Assembly (NCBI RefSeq): GCF_031755915.1
Contig: NC_083386.1
Span: forward strand, 23,297,001-23,361,000
Direction: 5' to 3'
Source of the DNA: Ziziphus jujuba
Taxonomy: Eukaryota > Streptophyta > Magnoliopsida > Rosales > Rhamnaceae
DNA length: 64,000 nucleotides
Part shown: positions 12,201 through 25,360 of the stretch, piece by piece
Layout: every line of letters starts with the position of its first letter
Numbering within the stretch: the first letter of the stretch is position 1
Program-made: the position numbers and the translations under genes
Notes under the pieces: generated by a model
What the model was told of the DNA's origin: nothing
Database searches by the model: none
The model's input: only the letters and a program-made list of their open reading frames with translations

Positions 12201-13704
12201 TTAGTTTAAAAAAAAAAAAAAAATCTAAGCGAGAAAAAAAAAAAAAGTTTGAAGAAAATTTAGAATCCCTCAAAATATGGTAATCAAATTGAGTGTGATT
12301 TTCATTTTCAGGTATTGATTTGATTGTTAAGGCGTCTCCGTGTGTGATTCTCCTTCCTAGATAAAGAAAAATAATAATAATATTTCTAAAAAGTGCAATG
12401 TATATGATGGAAACTTTCAAAACATATTTTTATGGATTTATAACAAGTTGGAACATATTTTTATGGATTTATAACAATTTAAACAAGATATTAAATGATG
12501 AGTGTTGCTTGATTAGTTAGTTAATAATTTTATTAATTTGACAAAGTTAGCGAGCAAGATACAAATATATTATTATAATAATAACCTGTCCGTCATATCA
12601 AGCACTCTCCATGTGTATCATGCATTGGATTTTCTATATATATGGGGTTAAAATTCACCATGTTGATCCTTAGGACAAACTAAATGGTTTTGGTCCCCGC
12701 CCTGTGTTTTATTTTCTTTTATATATATATATATTTTTTATTATTTTATTTTATTTTTTATTTTAGGGAAGGATTTCCAATTCTAAATATCTGTGGAAGA
12801 AAATAATAGCAAATATATAAGCCTTATTTATATTCATGAGCGCCACATAGGGTTGCATTTATTGTTTAGACAGCTTTAAATTACATTTCTAGATGGCAAA
12901 ATTGTTGTGGTGGATTTGAAAAGAGAGGTTGAGGGGATTTTTGGAGATTAACCATCTTCAAATGATCCTTATAATTAATGCCTCCACTTATATAATAGTG
13001 CGAAATAAGAATGCCCACTTTACCACCCACATTCACAAAAAGTCTCTCATATTATCCCTTATGATTGTCCAAGAGGTGGATAGGAACATAATATTGGAGT
13101 TTCATCTTGATGATGAACTTTAGCAATCACAACTTAAATAAATAGAATCAGAACAACAACAAACAGACATGGGCTAAAAAACAAAATAGAAATTGAACGC
13201 TATCAACATCTCATAAAAAAAAAGGTTAAAACAGAAACATATAATTTTAGTCAGCTTCATATTTCTCCACTATAATAGACTGGTTATGGTGGACTCAGAA
13301 GAGGGATTGTGGGGATTAAAAAATTGACCCTAGAATGATACTTAACTTGTGCCTCCACAGCTCCACTTACCTAATGGTGGGGAGTAACAAACCCACTTCA
13401 AACCCAACGCGTTGAGCCCCTTCTTTTTTCCTTGTGAGAATTTGGGGCCACATCTGCAGCAATAATATAAATCAAGTATGGGTGGGGAACATATTTTGAA
13501 AATAACACTGATTGAATTCTCTCCCACTCTTTCTTGTTGTTGAGCTAGGTAATAGTAACTTCTATAAATTTACTCCAAAGTTCAGACAGTAACACACAGC
13601 CATAGACTAATAGACAAGAAACTACAAATCAAACCCTTGTAGACAAGAAACTGCTAATAATATCTCAATGATGTTTTGTTTTGACAACCGAGCCAGAGAG
13701 AGAG

Positions 13705-13740
<36 letters not shown>

Positions 13741-13975
13741 GTTATTTTCCATACCGACGATGTCAATATTGAAAGGGAAAATGATATATATGTCCTAGGT
13801 TTGAGATTCCACATGGATCAGCAAGTTATTTCCAACACGGTTAAATCTCATACCTGAATCAGGGTTGCCTGTGAGATTTTCTAATGGCATCGTTTTGAAC
13901 TTGTTAAAAGCTTCACAGCACGTGATACATAATGGAAAGAGTAGTCAAGAAAAACAAGAAGAGAAAACTAACCCC
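9251..13975. other. AT-rich intergenic region without a supported gene
   Basis: Long poly-A/T tracts, an (AT)n run near 11105-11130 and an (AAT)n run near 11850. A locally GC-richer patch of about 140 bp with CAAGCGCGCC and CAACGCGCTT lies at about 10165-10290. A 31-bp tandem repeat (AACATATTTTTATGGATTTA twice) is at 12421-12477. Two diverged similar blocks occur at about 12895-13050 and 13275-13410, both containing a GGTGGA start and TGCCTCCAC core. A long A-run is at about 13705-13736. Short open frames here have no recognisable product. Confidence 0.6.
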
Positions 13976-13981
13976 TTTATT
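13976..13981 (-). terminator. Possible polyadenylation signal of the ARABIDILLO gene
   Basis: TTTATT on the plus strand reads AATAAA on the minus strand, about 250 bases past the stop codon at 14231. The spacing suits a plant 3'UTR, but plant signals are loose, so this is only a candidate. Confidence 0.35.
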
Positions 13982-14230
13982 TTAGCTAACACATAATACT
14001 GATGAGAGATCTTATCAGAAAAACATTGATGCCAAAGAAAAAAAACTAAAGAAAAAAGGATTTATGAGATATGATGAAGTGTTATGATGGTTAGCTGTTG
14101 CAGGAAAACCCTGTAAGCTGAAAAACCCATCTAAAGAGTGAAGAGGGTACAGTTTCAAAACCTTTGCTCCTGTCATAATAAACTTACGGTCTCAGAAAAG
14201 ACTTCCGTTTGCTCATGTCCCAAAATTCTC

Positions 14231-17200
14231 TCACTCACAAATAGAACTTATGGAAGCATCTGAATGGCAGAGCTCAAGGTTCCTAAGTACAAGTTTTGCA
14301 TAAACTTTTGTTTCCAAAGTAGAATTAGCAGCTGCAGCAGTAACACGTAAGACTCTTGCTACCCCTCCATTTTGTAGAAGACTTGTATGATGCATTGCAT
14401 GACGTCCTCTTGGCATGGTTAACTGCAATGGAGAAGACTTAAATCCTGACTATTCATAGATGATGAATCATATTCATTAGACTTTACAAGAGATAGCAAC
14501 AAAGTTAAATTTATCTTTATGACAGAGAGAGAGAGAGAAAGAGAGACCTGGAAAAGGGCGAATGCAGCACAAGCCTTGAGTATGGAATAAGAATTTTGTA
14601 ACATGGCGATATATCTTCCAATCTCAGCTCCACTGAGAACATCGTGAAAAATTCAAAATTGGCACTCTAACCCTATCTTGGAAATAGTTTGCTCGTGATG
14701 GAAAAATGGAAACTACTAAAATAATTTGAGACATAGAAGAAACCCCTAAAATACATGAAGATGAATTCATGTGTGTGCACAAAATATTTGACCACATGAC
14801 AGACAGTCTTATTATTCTTGTGTAAAATGCCACCAGGTAGATTCAAAACCTGATGCGGATATCAATGATAGATGGAGTAAATGTTCTTGCACTAAAACTT
14901 TTTTAAAAATCTTGCACTAAAACCTTTTTAAAAACATACTCTAGGATAGATGACGGAATATTTAGAAATTTAGAATTTGTTTGAGATGAGTTCATAGAGT
15001 GTTAGTTCTAGTTTCATCACACGAGCATCACAACCAATTCTTTCAATCTTCAATGAATATGCAATAGGCGTTAAACTTATGAGATTGCTTATATAGGATA
15101 CGTTTCTCTTAATTACTTAAATAGATCATATTTCAAAGGTTATCTATGAAATTAGAAATGGCAGAACTCAAACCTGCATCTCAGATGCCGTGCTTCTTGT
15201 ATGTGTGTTGCTTCTGCAACATGTGCTAGAGTTGTTAGGGATAATGAAGTAACTACTGTGGAAAAGGTTTGTGTATCAGTAAATGTATGCAAGAATTCTT
15301 CAATATGCTTGAAGGCCAATCTCCTTAACCCATCTAGGTTCAGAGTCTTTGAATTACGCTCTGATGAAGATCCCACCAAAACAATTTCATCCATTCTGTA
15401 CCAAAAATTCATAAATATTAAAATTCAAATTAAAATCAAAATTACAATGAATCCCAAAATCTTAACTTATTAGAAATGGTCTAATCTAAAGCATAACAAT
15501 AAGGTAAATAGCACACCCTATTGGACAAACTAAGCTCCAATTCCAATTTCCCCAACATGACACCAAAAGCCAATTTAGTTGGTTAAATTGCGGAAAAAAA
15601 TTGAACAAATCAAAGTAGAACTCGATATAATCCCATGTATTCTGTCTACATTGGTGTAGAGAAAGAAGTTGAGGCTTTACCTCCCATCAAAAACGTATGT
15701 CAATGCCAATGCAGCCATGTAACGTGCCATTTTAGATGTTGATGAAGAACATAGATGAACAAGAACAGAAACTCCCCCATCCTCCACTATACGAACGGCA
15801 TTACCAGGATTGAAAGACAGATTCCAAAGAGCTCCTGTGGCAGTTTCGTGGACAGCCTGAAAGCAGAATAATAATATTTATTTAATTCATGTTGCAATCA
15901 CACCATTTAAAAAAAAAAAAGAGAGGTTCCTGAGCAGTTTACAGAAAGATAAGACTGTTTATATCAAGTGACAATTAATGCTTTAAGAACACAGGGTTTC
16001 ATTGAGTGCTGATGAAAGAAAGTTGTGTTAACCCTATCCACTAAGAACAGCAAGATATATGTTCTGTAAGTTTCCCTGGGAAAAGGTGACTCAATTGATA
16101 AGTTGACAGTTCAAAATTGCTATTACACAGTTACAGGGCTGATTACATTTTATAGTATGCTCACAGACGAAGAAACACTGAGGGAAAAGATTTAAAAAAT
16201 CAGGCTAAGGTATGTCAAATGCTTTCATATAGGCAGTCCAAAATGTCAACGCAGTTCATATGGATGATATATGGGTAGTACACTTAATGAAGAAAGATAA
16301 CTGCTATTCCAGATTTCAGAATCAGCTTACAATAGCAACGCATTTAGGGAAGGAAAAAATTTGTATGAAATATTGATATTCACAATTTAAGGACGCCTAG
16401 TGCAAAACTTACTTCAATATCAGAGTGTGCCAAAGCAATGAGGGGTGCTATCCCACCTTCTTGTCCAATAGCAATGCTGAAGTATAGCAAGTCAAATATA
16501 GCAATTTAATTATTAAATTTGATAATACCATAAGAAATTTATCACAATAATACCAAGTTACACAAGTTTGATATGTATTGAAAATTTTGCACCATGTATC
16601 TTTCTAATAAGGAGTATGCATGCAGTGACCAAAGTTAAAAAAAATATATATATATCCTGTAGTTTATCCTTTAAATATAACAATAATGCATGAGAGGTTG
16701 CACCATGAGCAAAAACATCATAAAACTAATCAGAGCTCAGGACCTATTAGCTTCTGATACTGACAATCCCCAGAGAGCACCTGCAGCCCTTTCTTGAAGA
16801 CCTTGGGAGAAATTTGAGCAAGACTGTATCAAAGCAACCTATGCAATTAAAACCAGATTTCAAGAGAAATTATTCCAGAGTATACCATACTGGATAACTG
16901 AGAACACTTTAATGGTTAATACTCGTCAATATTAACACATGAGTTCACCAACTACAGGTAACATCCAGTAAACAATGACACCCGGAACATGATCAAATAT
17001 ATGTATATAACTATAAAGCATGTAAAATAAGGATGAGATTTTATAACTGTAAACAATTCAACAATAGATGTAAAACTTAAACACTGATATGCAATGTGGA
17101 TTTTTCATGAAATTGCAGGGAATACCAAAGCCTCAACACCACCAGCTGCTACAATTGCTTCTCGATTTTTTTCATCGAATGATAAGTTCCATAAAGCACC

Positions 17201-20200
17201 AGCAGCTTCTTGCCTGTTTGGGGGTAGTAAAGTACAAAATGTGTAAAGATTTCAAAAACGAGGTTGAATAGCAGAAAAATGTCGAATGAGAAATTAGAAT
17301 TAAAAACCATTTACATCATATAAGATCAACTAGAACAAGGTAGCAGAGCTGAACTTCAATAGAAAACCAACTAGACATTTTCTATATATGTAATTTTTCT
17401 TTTAAACATATAGTTTTAGTAATTTTCTTATGTTAAATTTTATAAAGAAAGACTGGATTACCTTACACCTTCATGTTGTGAACTAGTAAGTTGAACCAAT
17501 GCTACAAGTGCACCAGCATCTTGTCCAACAGAAGAGTTATCATCGGTATTACTATCTCCATGAGAAGCCAAGTTAACCAATGCACGAGCAGCCTAGTCAA
17601 GATACAAAATCTATTGTTTGCCAAAAGAAATGGAAAAATGAAATAAACTACTGTCAAGTGCACCTTAAAGAGAAATAAATGTGTTTTCAATGGAAATTTG
17701 TTATACAGAACATCCATGTGTAGTAAAGATAAAACTAAACAAATGAAACCAAGTCTGGAATTTATGGATCCTAAGGAAAGAATACAATAAAACACAAGCA
17801 CAAAATCCATCTAAAAATGTATGTAAAGTGCATTAAAGGCTGTTCGCAAAATAACAATACTGTTTTTCATACAACTTTCTCATAGCTAGTGCATTTTAAC
17901 ATGAAGTGCTACTCCAATTTTTAAAATTACAATGAGTCCATTTTTATTTTACGAGGACCATAAACTTAACGTAAGGCATTACTATTGGACATCCTACCAA
18001 CTCTTGTATTCTAACATTAAACTTAATGAAGTTCCACCAGTTTGAACTAAAGTACTACTTCATCTTTCTAAAACTGATTCCTTCATTAAGTCATTATAAA
18101 AATAAACATAGTGTAAAAAGAAATGTTACTTTCAAGTTTGGAATATGGTAAAGCAAATGTTGGAATCTGTTTGTTCAATAATAAATTGATTATCCAATTA
18201 TCCTTGCAAACTATGTATCTAATCTCCTTCAACATTTATAGACCAGTCAACCAGTATTAAAAGCTCATGAGGGATTTCTTATAAGCCAAGTAATTAAAAT
18301 TATTAACTCAATCATTTATGAAGATTGAAAAGGCCTTATAGGGAAATTTAGTAACAAATGACATTCTTATCCCAAAATTCTATCGGTATATAAATATGGT
18401 TGAAATTTGGGAGTAAAAGAAACAAGCATCAACACCAAATGAAGCTGCAAAAATATGAAATCAGAAATTTTCATGAAGAATATCTGACAAGAATCGTGAT
18501 GTCAGCTAATCAATCATAATAAGGCAATAAGATAGAGTAGAGAATCTTCCTTATCCGAGTTGAGAAGAGTTTGCCTTGACTTGTCCAGTTTCAATATGAA
18601 GTATTACTTCGTTTGTCTAGCATCACAAAGCCCCATTTTTCATGCTGTATTGGATTTAATAGGTGAATGACTTTTATATCAAACAACAAACTGCATATCC
18701 TGAAAGAGACTAATTCTAAAATGCCAAGTGGTTCTGCTTTTTCAGGCTTAAATATCTAAGTAGCTTCAATAACTACATTCTCTCAGAATGGAAAAGCAAA
18801 ATCTAGTATTTCTAATCTTGATAGACATTCTAGTATTTCTAGAATCTTGATAATCTTTACTGCAGAGTTTCTCTGAAATGCGGTCAAAAGATCAGCTCAA
18901 CAACAATATAGACACGTCAAAGAAACTACCACAAGCACGTTAAGGTAAAAACAATACAATAAGACTGATTCTATGAATATGCAAAAAAGAATGGCAAGCA
19001 GAGGCAAGGACAACGAATTACAAAAAAAAAGTGGATAATATCAAGCAACAAAAACGGCTGGAAGGAAACAACATCATATATCCAGATCATCAGTATCTTT
19101 CAACATAAAATAAAAAATTTTATACATCATATAAGGTGATCATCAGATTCTTTCAGTATAAAATAAGAAAGTTAAAACTATAGTCACCTGTTCTTGCACT
19201 CCTTCAGCTTTGCTGGAATAAGCAAGCATCAGCAAAGTATGGACACCACCTGCTTCTGCCACCGCCAAGCTACATTTATAATTACCTGACAAATTTGCCA
19301 AGGCACCAGCTGCATGTTCTTGACACTAGACCCCAAAAAATAAAAATAAAAAAAAAAGAAGAAGAAAAAAAAAAAAGAAAAAAGGGAAGAAAAAACATCA
19401 CCACAATTAGTCTGTTTTATGTTGTACAACTACATGGAAAAAAATCAATTGATACATTATATCTAAGATACATACAAGACTACCATCACCATCAGAGGGC
19501 CATCTGAAAATAAGATCAACTAAAGCTTTTACACCACCTGCCTCAGTAATTGTACTCTAAACAGAGCAATAGTTAAAAATAGTTAGAAATTTTTTAAGGT
19601 CAATATATTATCAAATAAAATGTGCTTCACTTTAGAACCTTGTGTTCTTCTCCCACAGAAAGATTCCATAGCCCTCCAGCAGCTTCTTCAGCAACAAATT
19701 TGTTCATTGACATCACTAGTTTGACAAGAACATTGATTCCCCCATTTTCAGCAACAGCTTTTGCAACCCTCGGATCCATTGACAGATTTGCTATGGCCTG
19801 TACATATTGACAATAAGAGAGAAACATCAAATAAGCCATTCAGATGTAAAAGAAAATAAGAGAACTTTGACCTGATTTTAGATTTAGCAAAACAACAAAA
19901 AATATAGATAGTTAAGTTTTGACTATGATCAGGATGAGCCATCAAATAAGAATGTATAATATTCACTTTTCACAATGACTTAGGGATATCTAACAAGAAA
20001 TTATACCTACCTTTGCTGCTTCAGACTGAAGTGCCTCTCGACAAGATCTTGCAAGGTCCAAAAGGAGTAATATTCCTCCATCTTGCAAAACTGCCTCAGC
20101 CCTTCCACGATTAACAGTAGCAATTTCATCATCATCAACAAGGAAAGTTGCTATTGTTGTTGTGGCTCTTTCTTGAACATCCTCTTGCAAGCTTTGCAGT

Positions 20201-21369
20201 AAACAGAGTGATAGTGAAACCCCTTGCTTCAACCAGAAATCATCAAATGTCCTTGGGCTGTTTTCCGCAATATGCCAAAGTGAATGTGAGAGAACCCTTT
20301 CAATCCAACAGATGATCTCACGCAATCTCTTATCCTTATTTTTCAATTTCCCCCAATAAGAAAACAATTCTCTCTTGTTTTCAGTTTTATCAGAAGATAA
20401 AAGGGTTAATCCCTCAATAATGTTATTGAAAAGGGCAAACAATAATCTATCTTTCCTATTATATGCTGAGATATTGCTAACTTCTGCTTCAAAAATTGGA
20501 CAATTCAAGGCAAGCATGACTTTCAAGTTTTGGGACAATGAAAACAATCTTCCAGCAGCAGCTGAATTTATCTCAGTTCTTGACACATCCAACCCCAACA
20601 AGTTAGGCAGTTTACTCCATACTTGTGAAGCAGAATCCCATTTCAGGTTTCTTGCCCCAGCCACTGATAAATATCGAACAGAACTCAGGTTTCCTAATGC
20701 CACCACATCCACATTTTCACAGTCCACAAATTCAACCTCCACCAACTGGGGACAGTGCTGTGCTAATGTATTTATGGCATATCCACTAATTTTCTTGACA
20801 CCAGAAAGCTGAAGCCGTTGCAATTTCTTGCAGCAAAATGCAATTGCTTCGATTGCATCACTACTGATCCTCTGACACGCATCCAATCCAAGTTGGAGAT
20901 TCTCTAGCAAATCATGCCGAGCTGCTAGCATTGAAAGAGTAGCATCGGACATATCCTGACAAAAATCACCACTTATTCCACGGAGACCCCTAGCTTGAAG
21001 ACTGATAATTGCATTAGCTGACTCCACTCCACGAAACCGAAGTTTCTGGAGATTTTTACATCGAGATGACAGTGCTTCTGCTACCGAACTATTGAACTTA
21101 TGGCACCGGAGATCCAAAGAATCCCACAAACAAGCAGAAGAACCTAAAAGCCTGTATGTTTGACATGTTGATGACAAGCTTGCTCGGTCCCGGTAGTTCA
21201 AAGAAGAAAAGAGTTGGATCATAGTATCATCAGGCAAGGTTGTCCAATCAACATTACAATTGGAATCAGAAGTGCAACATTCTGCAGCTGAAATTTCAGA
21301 ATTACTTTCTATTATATCTTTGCTTTTCTCATTAGATTGGGACCCTTTTTGCCTCACCCTTCGGGTCAT
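14231..21369 (-). CDS. ARABIDILLO: ARABIDILLO-type F-box/LRR/armadillo-repeat protein, 12 coding exons, 929 aa
   Basis: Coding exons (minus): 20011-21369, 19639-19797, 19476-19556, 19188-19325, 17462-17592, 17126-17213, 16744-16838, 16413-16476, 15681-15856, 15174-15395, 14548-14632, 14231-14422; total 2790 bp, all phases consistent with GT..AG introns. The N-terminus is basic (TRRVRQKG), an F-box follows at about residues 41-85 (WTTLPDDTMIQLFSSLNYRD), then leucine-rich repeats to about 300, then armadillo repeats with recurring cores such as AAGGLWNLSVGEEHK, AAGALANLSGNYKCS, AAGALWNLSFDEKNR and ATGALWNLSFNPGNA. Domain order and length match plant ARABIDILLO proteins (about 930 aa), known as promoters of lateral root development, nuclear, and probably substrate receptors of SCF ubiquitin ligases. 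All the expected repeats are present and no break is seen. The 1.6-kb intron between 17593 and 19187 is the longest and holds nothing recognisable. Confidence 0.95.
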
Positions 21370-21391
21370 TCCTCCAATTTTTTGAACACTA

Positions 21392-22020
21392 CCTAGACAT
21401 AAACGAAAGCCTATTCAGGATTCATCCCAAAACAAAAAAAAAAATCCAACAAAATAACAATTCCAGCAAAATAACAATCATCATGCTACATTTTCCCAGA
21501 AACGGCAAACCCAGAAATCCAAATATTCTATGAAACATGCTCCAACATTCAACAATTGCACTACCAGCAATGAACAATTTTTATAACTAAAACGAAGAAA
21601 TTCAGGACAGTCCAGACATGCGACCAAACAAGCTCCACTTTAGCAGATACAAAAACCACAACAAAGAACAGAATACTACACAAGCAAGTTTAAAAAACCA
21701 GAATAGCATAAATTCAATAAACTGAGAAAGAAGTTACCTGGAACACCCAGAAGTGAAAATCGAGCACTTGGGTTTTGGTTTGAAGAGCTACAGAAAGAGA
21801 TTGGTGAAGTGAAAGAAACCGAGGCAGAAAACCGCGGTTAAAGAACTCAATTGACCAGTGAACAGAAGTGGAAGAAAAGGTAAAACCAAAAAAAGAAAAA
21901 AAGCAGCCTCGAAAATCATCTGCCACGTACGTTACACTTACAGACAAAAAAGAAAAAGAAAATGGAGGCTTTTGATGCGGACAGGGAAAGTGAAGGAAGT
22001 GTGAAACGTGTTTCGTCATT
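21392..22020 (-). promoter_or_regulatory. ARABIDILLO 5'UTR with a leader intron
   Basis: On the minus strand a consensus donor (CCAG|GTAACTTC) follows 21738 and a good acceptor (TTTATGTCTAG) precedes 21392, 23 bases before the ATG at 21369. This predicts a 5'UTR intron of about 345 bp (21393-21737) with an upstream leader exon reaching towards 22020. The transcription start is not determined. Confidence 0.5.
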
Positions 22021-23174
22021 CATTCATTTTCACAGCTATGTTTATATTTTTCGTTGGTTTGTGGGGTTTGTTTGCCATGTGATCTCCTGCTTGTCTTTAT
22101 CTGTTATTCATTCTCTGTGCCCAATCTACAATCGTCAATGACTGAAATACCTTTTCTACGGTTTCTTATGGTTTGCTTGCTCTTTGTTTTTTATGAGACT
22201 TAAATCCAAGCTGACATTTTTTAATTTTTTTTTTAATTTCAGGATCTGGATTGTGAGTATACAGAGTATCGAAATTAATCACCATTAATGGAGGTAGGAA
22301 TGAACTAGAGAGTGAAAGGAAAAAGCAAAGTAAAATGTGTTATCCTTTGGCACTGGTGGCAAAAATGGTGAAACTATATATATATATATATATTTATAAT
22401 ATTAATACAGGTATTTTCAATTATTTTTGGTAAATTTGGAATTTCCTCTTTCGAAGGTTTTTTTTTTTTTATATATATAATATTAATACAGGCATTTTCA
22501 ATTATTTTTGGTAAATTTGGAATTTTTCTATATTTTGCAAGTTCTAAGCATAATAGCCTAAAGAAAAAAATATATATTAGATTATTAATAAAGATGGTTT
22601 TTGCTCTTCATAAGAGCATCTCCAGTCCTAATGGTTGTATGGATTACAAAACTTGAACGAACTTGTTGTGTATAAATATTGCATGAAGATAATATTTATC
22701 AAAGCCTCTTCAATAGTTTTATTTAAACATATTTATCAAAGAAGCTGTCTCTTTGAAGATATAATTTAACAAAATAATCATTATAAAATATAATTTTAAA
22801 AAAATAGATATCATTAACAAATATATAATTTTTTAAAAGGAAAAAAGTAAATATATTATTATCAATTGTTAACATTTTTTGAACCGAAAAAATAAACATA
22901 CTCATCATTAATTAATAGGATCTAGATGAAATCATTAGAAATTGATTTTTAAATTGAATGTTTTATCAAAATTACATTTATATCACATAAGATGTAAAAC
23001 CTTTGCAACATCATTTAAATAACAATTCATAAAATTATGGAAGATGAGTTAAAATTTAAATGCTCTTAGAAGATCTCCAAGGATAAATTCCTAGTATAAT
23101 GAAATTATAAATGCGAATTAGTTATTCTTTTTTGGTATCACTTCGGTTCACACTGAAAAATGTGTATATTGTTA
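22021..23174. other. Intergenic region upstream of ARABIDILLO, AT-rich
   Basis: Probably contains the ARABIDILLO promoter at its left side. The rest is AT-rich with an (AT)n run near 22377-22393 and no coding sequence that can be supported. Confidence 0.5.
22383..22527. repeat. Imperfect tandem duplication containing TAATATTAATACAGG
   Basis: Two nearly identical blocks, about 22395-22453 and 22477-22527, share ATAATATTAATACAGG followed by ATTTTCAATTATTTTTGGTA and GGAATTT. The unit period is about 82 bp, with an AT/T-rich linker between the copies. Confidence 0.85.
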
Positions 23175-23183
23175 TTATTATAA
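23175..23183. repeat. Target site duplication of MULE-A (left copy)
   Basis: TTATTATAA, identical to 24462-24470 at the other end of the element. Confidence 0.88.
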
Positions 23184-24461
23184 GGGATATTCACAATGTC
23201 ACATCTCAACTCAAACTATGTGAAGTTTTGCAAACAGCATCTTAAAGCAATTTTTTGTGGCAATTTACATTCTGAACTTACCAAAGTTTTGCACCGCTGA
23301 TTCCTTCTTAATTTTCCGTCAAAATACTTTAATGGAATTAGCATATGAACTTTAACATAAAAGGTATAAAATTCTTTTTACACCGTTAACCTGTTAGCTC
23401 TCTCGCTGCCGCCATCTTTCGCCAAGACACCACAATTTGGATGTAGGCGCAGCACTCTGTGGTCGAACCTGTAGCCGAGTCTCTCTTCCACGTTACCATC
23501 AAACTCTCCGATTTGCCAGACCTTGCTGTGTCTCACAGACCTGCCGTGCATTACCTCCAGCTTCTCATTCCGGATTCGGAGAAGCCGCCGTTTCTGGCCA
23601 TCGTGTCTTCACCATCTTTGGTGGCGTCCGGAGGCGTGCTCGAGTTCTTGGTGAAGAGCATGGTTGGTTGCTTTGCGGGCTCAAAGAGAGGGGACGTTGT
23701 GGAGGTGAGCAAAGGGCTGGGGAAAGGGTTGGATACGGAACGTATCGATATTTGCTACAGGATCTGGAATTTGGTCCAAAGAATATATCATTTAGATTTT
23801 ACATTTTATCAAGTTTTAGAAATTGATTCTTATCGTCCTAAGGATTTCACCAGTTTGCTTCGGGTAATTAAGCTGGGAACTCTTTTCGTTGTCTTTATGA
23901 TGCACATTGGGTTGTGAACACTCTAGTCTTCTTTATTGGTGTCTTCGATTTAGGCAATTAGAATTTGGATCTTCAAGAACAACAGTGGCTTATTTGATGG
24001 TTTCTAAGCATTGGTGATGGTAAAGTTTAAAGCTTTCAGACATGAGGATCATTGTGGGCTTGTAGCAAATCTGTATGACTTTTAGAGTCATCATTTTATG
24101 GTAGATTATGCGATAAGATTGCAGTCATGTACTAGTTGATTAGAAGTTTTTAACTCTTTAGCGTTTTAAAAGTTCTGGTTGAATTGAGGCAGTTGCAGAA
24201 TAGTTTTGCTTTTAATCACAGTCGGCCATTAGGATGGTAGACAGGAGGAGAGGGTTGATGGGTGTGAAAAGACTTTTATACCCTTATATTAAGGCATGTG
24301 CAAAGCACATTCTAATTCTGTTAAGCATTTTAACAGAAAAGTAAAAAAGGTGTTAACGGTGCAAGCTTTTACTAAATTTGAATGTAAATTTTCAGAAAAA
24401 ATTGTTTAGAATATAATATGCAAAATTAACATAGTTTATGGTGCGATGCTGTAAGTATCTT
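23184..24461 (+). mobile_element. MULE-A: Pack-MULE, 1278 bp, with captured host gene fragment
   Basis: Non-autonomous Mutator-like element. Diverged terminal inverted repeats of roughly 190-210 bp (23184-about 23395 and about 24268-24461) begin GGGATATTCACAATG on the left and AAGATACTTACAGCA on the right (reverse complement); inner conserved blocks include AATTTACATTC and GCACCG. A perfect 9-bp target duplication TTATTATAA lies at 23175-23183 and 24462-24470, the length diagnostic of Mutator transposition. There is no transposase. The inside carries part of a pKIWI502-like gene, which makes this a Pack-MULE. Confidence 0.88.
23400..23760 (+). pseudogene. Captured fragment of a pKIWI502-like FAD/NAD(P)-binding oxidoreductase
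   Basis: Plus-strand translation gives LAAAIFRQDTTIW, a stop, then VEPVAESLFHVTIKLSDLPD (from 23462), AVHYLQLLIPDSEKPPFLAI, GVLEFLVKS and RGDVVEVSKGLGKGLDTERI. This reads like the N-terminal mature part of the plant protein known as fruit protein pKIWI502, a ferredoxin-NADP-reductase-like flavoprotein of plastids; recognised from memory of the family, not from a search. It has a stop near 23444 and a frame disturbance near 23655, where the alternative frame supplies LLCGLK. The NAD(P)-binding half is missing. It lies wholly inside MULE-A and is not a functional gene. Confidence 0.8.
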
Positions 24462-24470
24462 TTATTATAA

Positions 24471-24696
24471 TCGTTTGTGATTACCATGAATATCATAGGA
24501 CTTTCCATTCATGCGTGGATGCTTTAATCATCAATATATATATATATATATATATTTGCTTTGGTTGAATAATTATCAATATATGTATTTATCAACAGAG
24601 TTTCCAATTTTGAATGCCATAAAATCTTGAATTGCATGTCAGTAATGGTTAGAAATTCTAATTGCCTTCTAAAGCAGATGTACATATATATATATA
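24471..24696. other. Spacer between MULE-A and MULE-B
   Basis: 226 bp of AT-rich DNA with two (AT)n microsatellites (about 24533-24555 and 24682-24697). No gene. Confidence 0.6.
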
Positions 24697-25204
24697 TTTT
24701 TTCATGGGTTTTTGTCAAAAATAGCCACCACATGATATGCTTTTGGAAGAATGGCAAAATTTTTTTTTAAAAAAAAAAAAAACCTAGCCCTCTTGGAACA
24801 AAAATAATCTTGATCAAATTGAAAATTACGCAATATATTTTATTTTACCTTTTCCTTCTTCCTCTATACACCCGTTCATGTTTTGTGCAAGGGCAAAGGT
24901 TTCTCTAACAAGCCACAAACACTCTTTGCATCTCATCTACTCTCACTCTCATTTTTTTGTATTTTCTCATTTCTAAAACTAAGCTCAGGTAAAAATTTTA
25001 TTTTTTTTCTTATTAGATAAAAATGAGAAAATATGGATATGTATTTTTTTCTTTTTTCTTTTTCTTTTTTTTTCTTGTATTTTTTATTAGTTTTGGAATT
25101 TTTAAGATTTTTATTTAATATGGGTATGTAAGAAATTAATTTATGAGCTGTTATTTGTGAGTTTAAAGATATTTAGGTGACATATAGTTTGAAAATTGAG
25201 AAAA

Positions 25205-25360
25205 ATTTATGTAAAACTGAAAAATCGCGAAAACAGTAAAAATGGAGGAAATTTGGGGAAAAAGATGAACTTCCGCCATTTTCCTCCTGTTTGTCATTTT
25301 TCGCGAGTTTTCTTCCAGTTTTCCGCTAATTTTCCATCAGTAGGAAAACGAGCGAAAAAA
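25205..25360. repeat. GCGGAAA/TTTCCGC-type degenerate repeat cluster, 5' of the MULE-B transposase
   Basis: Repeated short units such as AACTTCCGCCATTTTCCTCC, TTTCGCGAG, TTCCAGTTTTCCGC and GGAGGAAATTTGGGG. Related clusters lie 3' of the gene (about 27985-28125) and at both equivalent places in MULE-C (37680-37860 and 34415-34640). Confidence 0.7.

Noticed and set aside
19229..19507. Frames around 19229-19507 with poly-Phe or poly-Lys
   Set aside because: Intron sequence of ARABIDILLO with an A-rich tract; the real exons here are 19188-19325 and 19476-19556.
24535..24757. (AT)n runs as possible origins or regulatory elements
   Set aside because: Ordinary plant microsatellites with no further structure.
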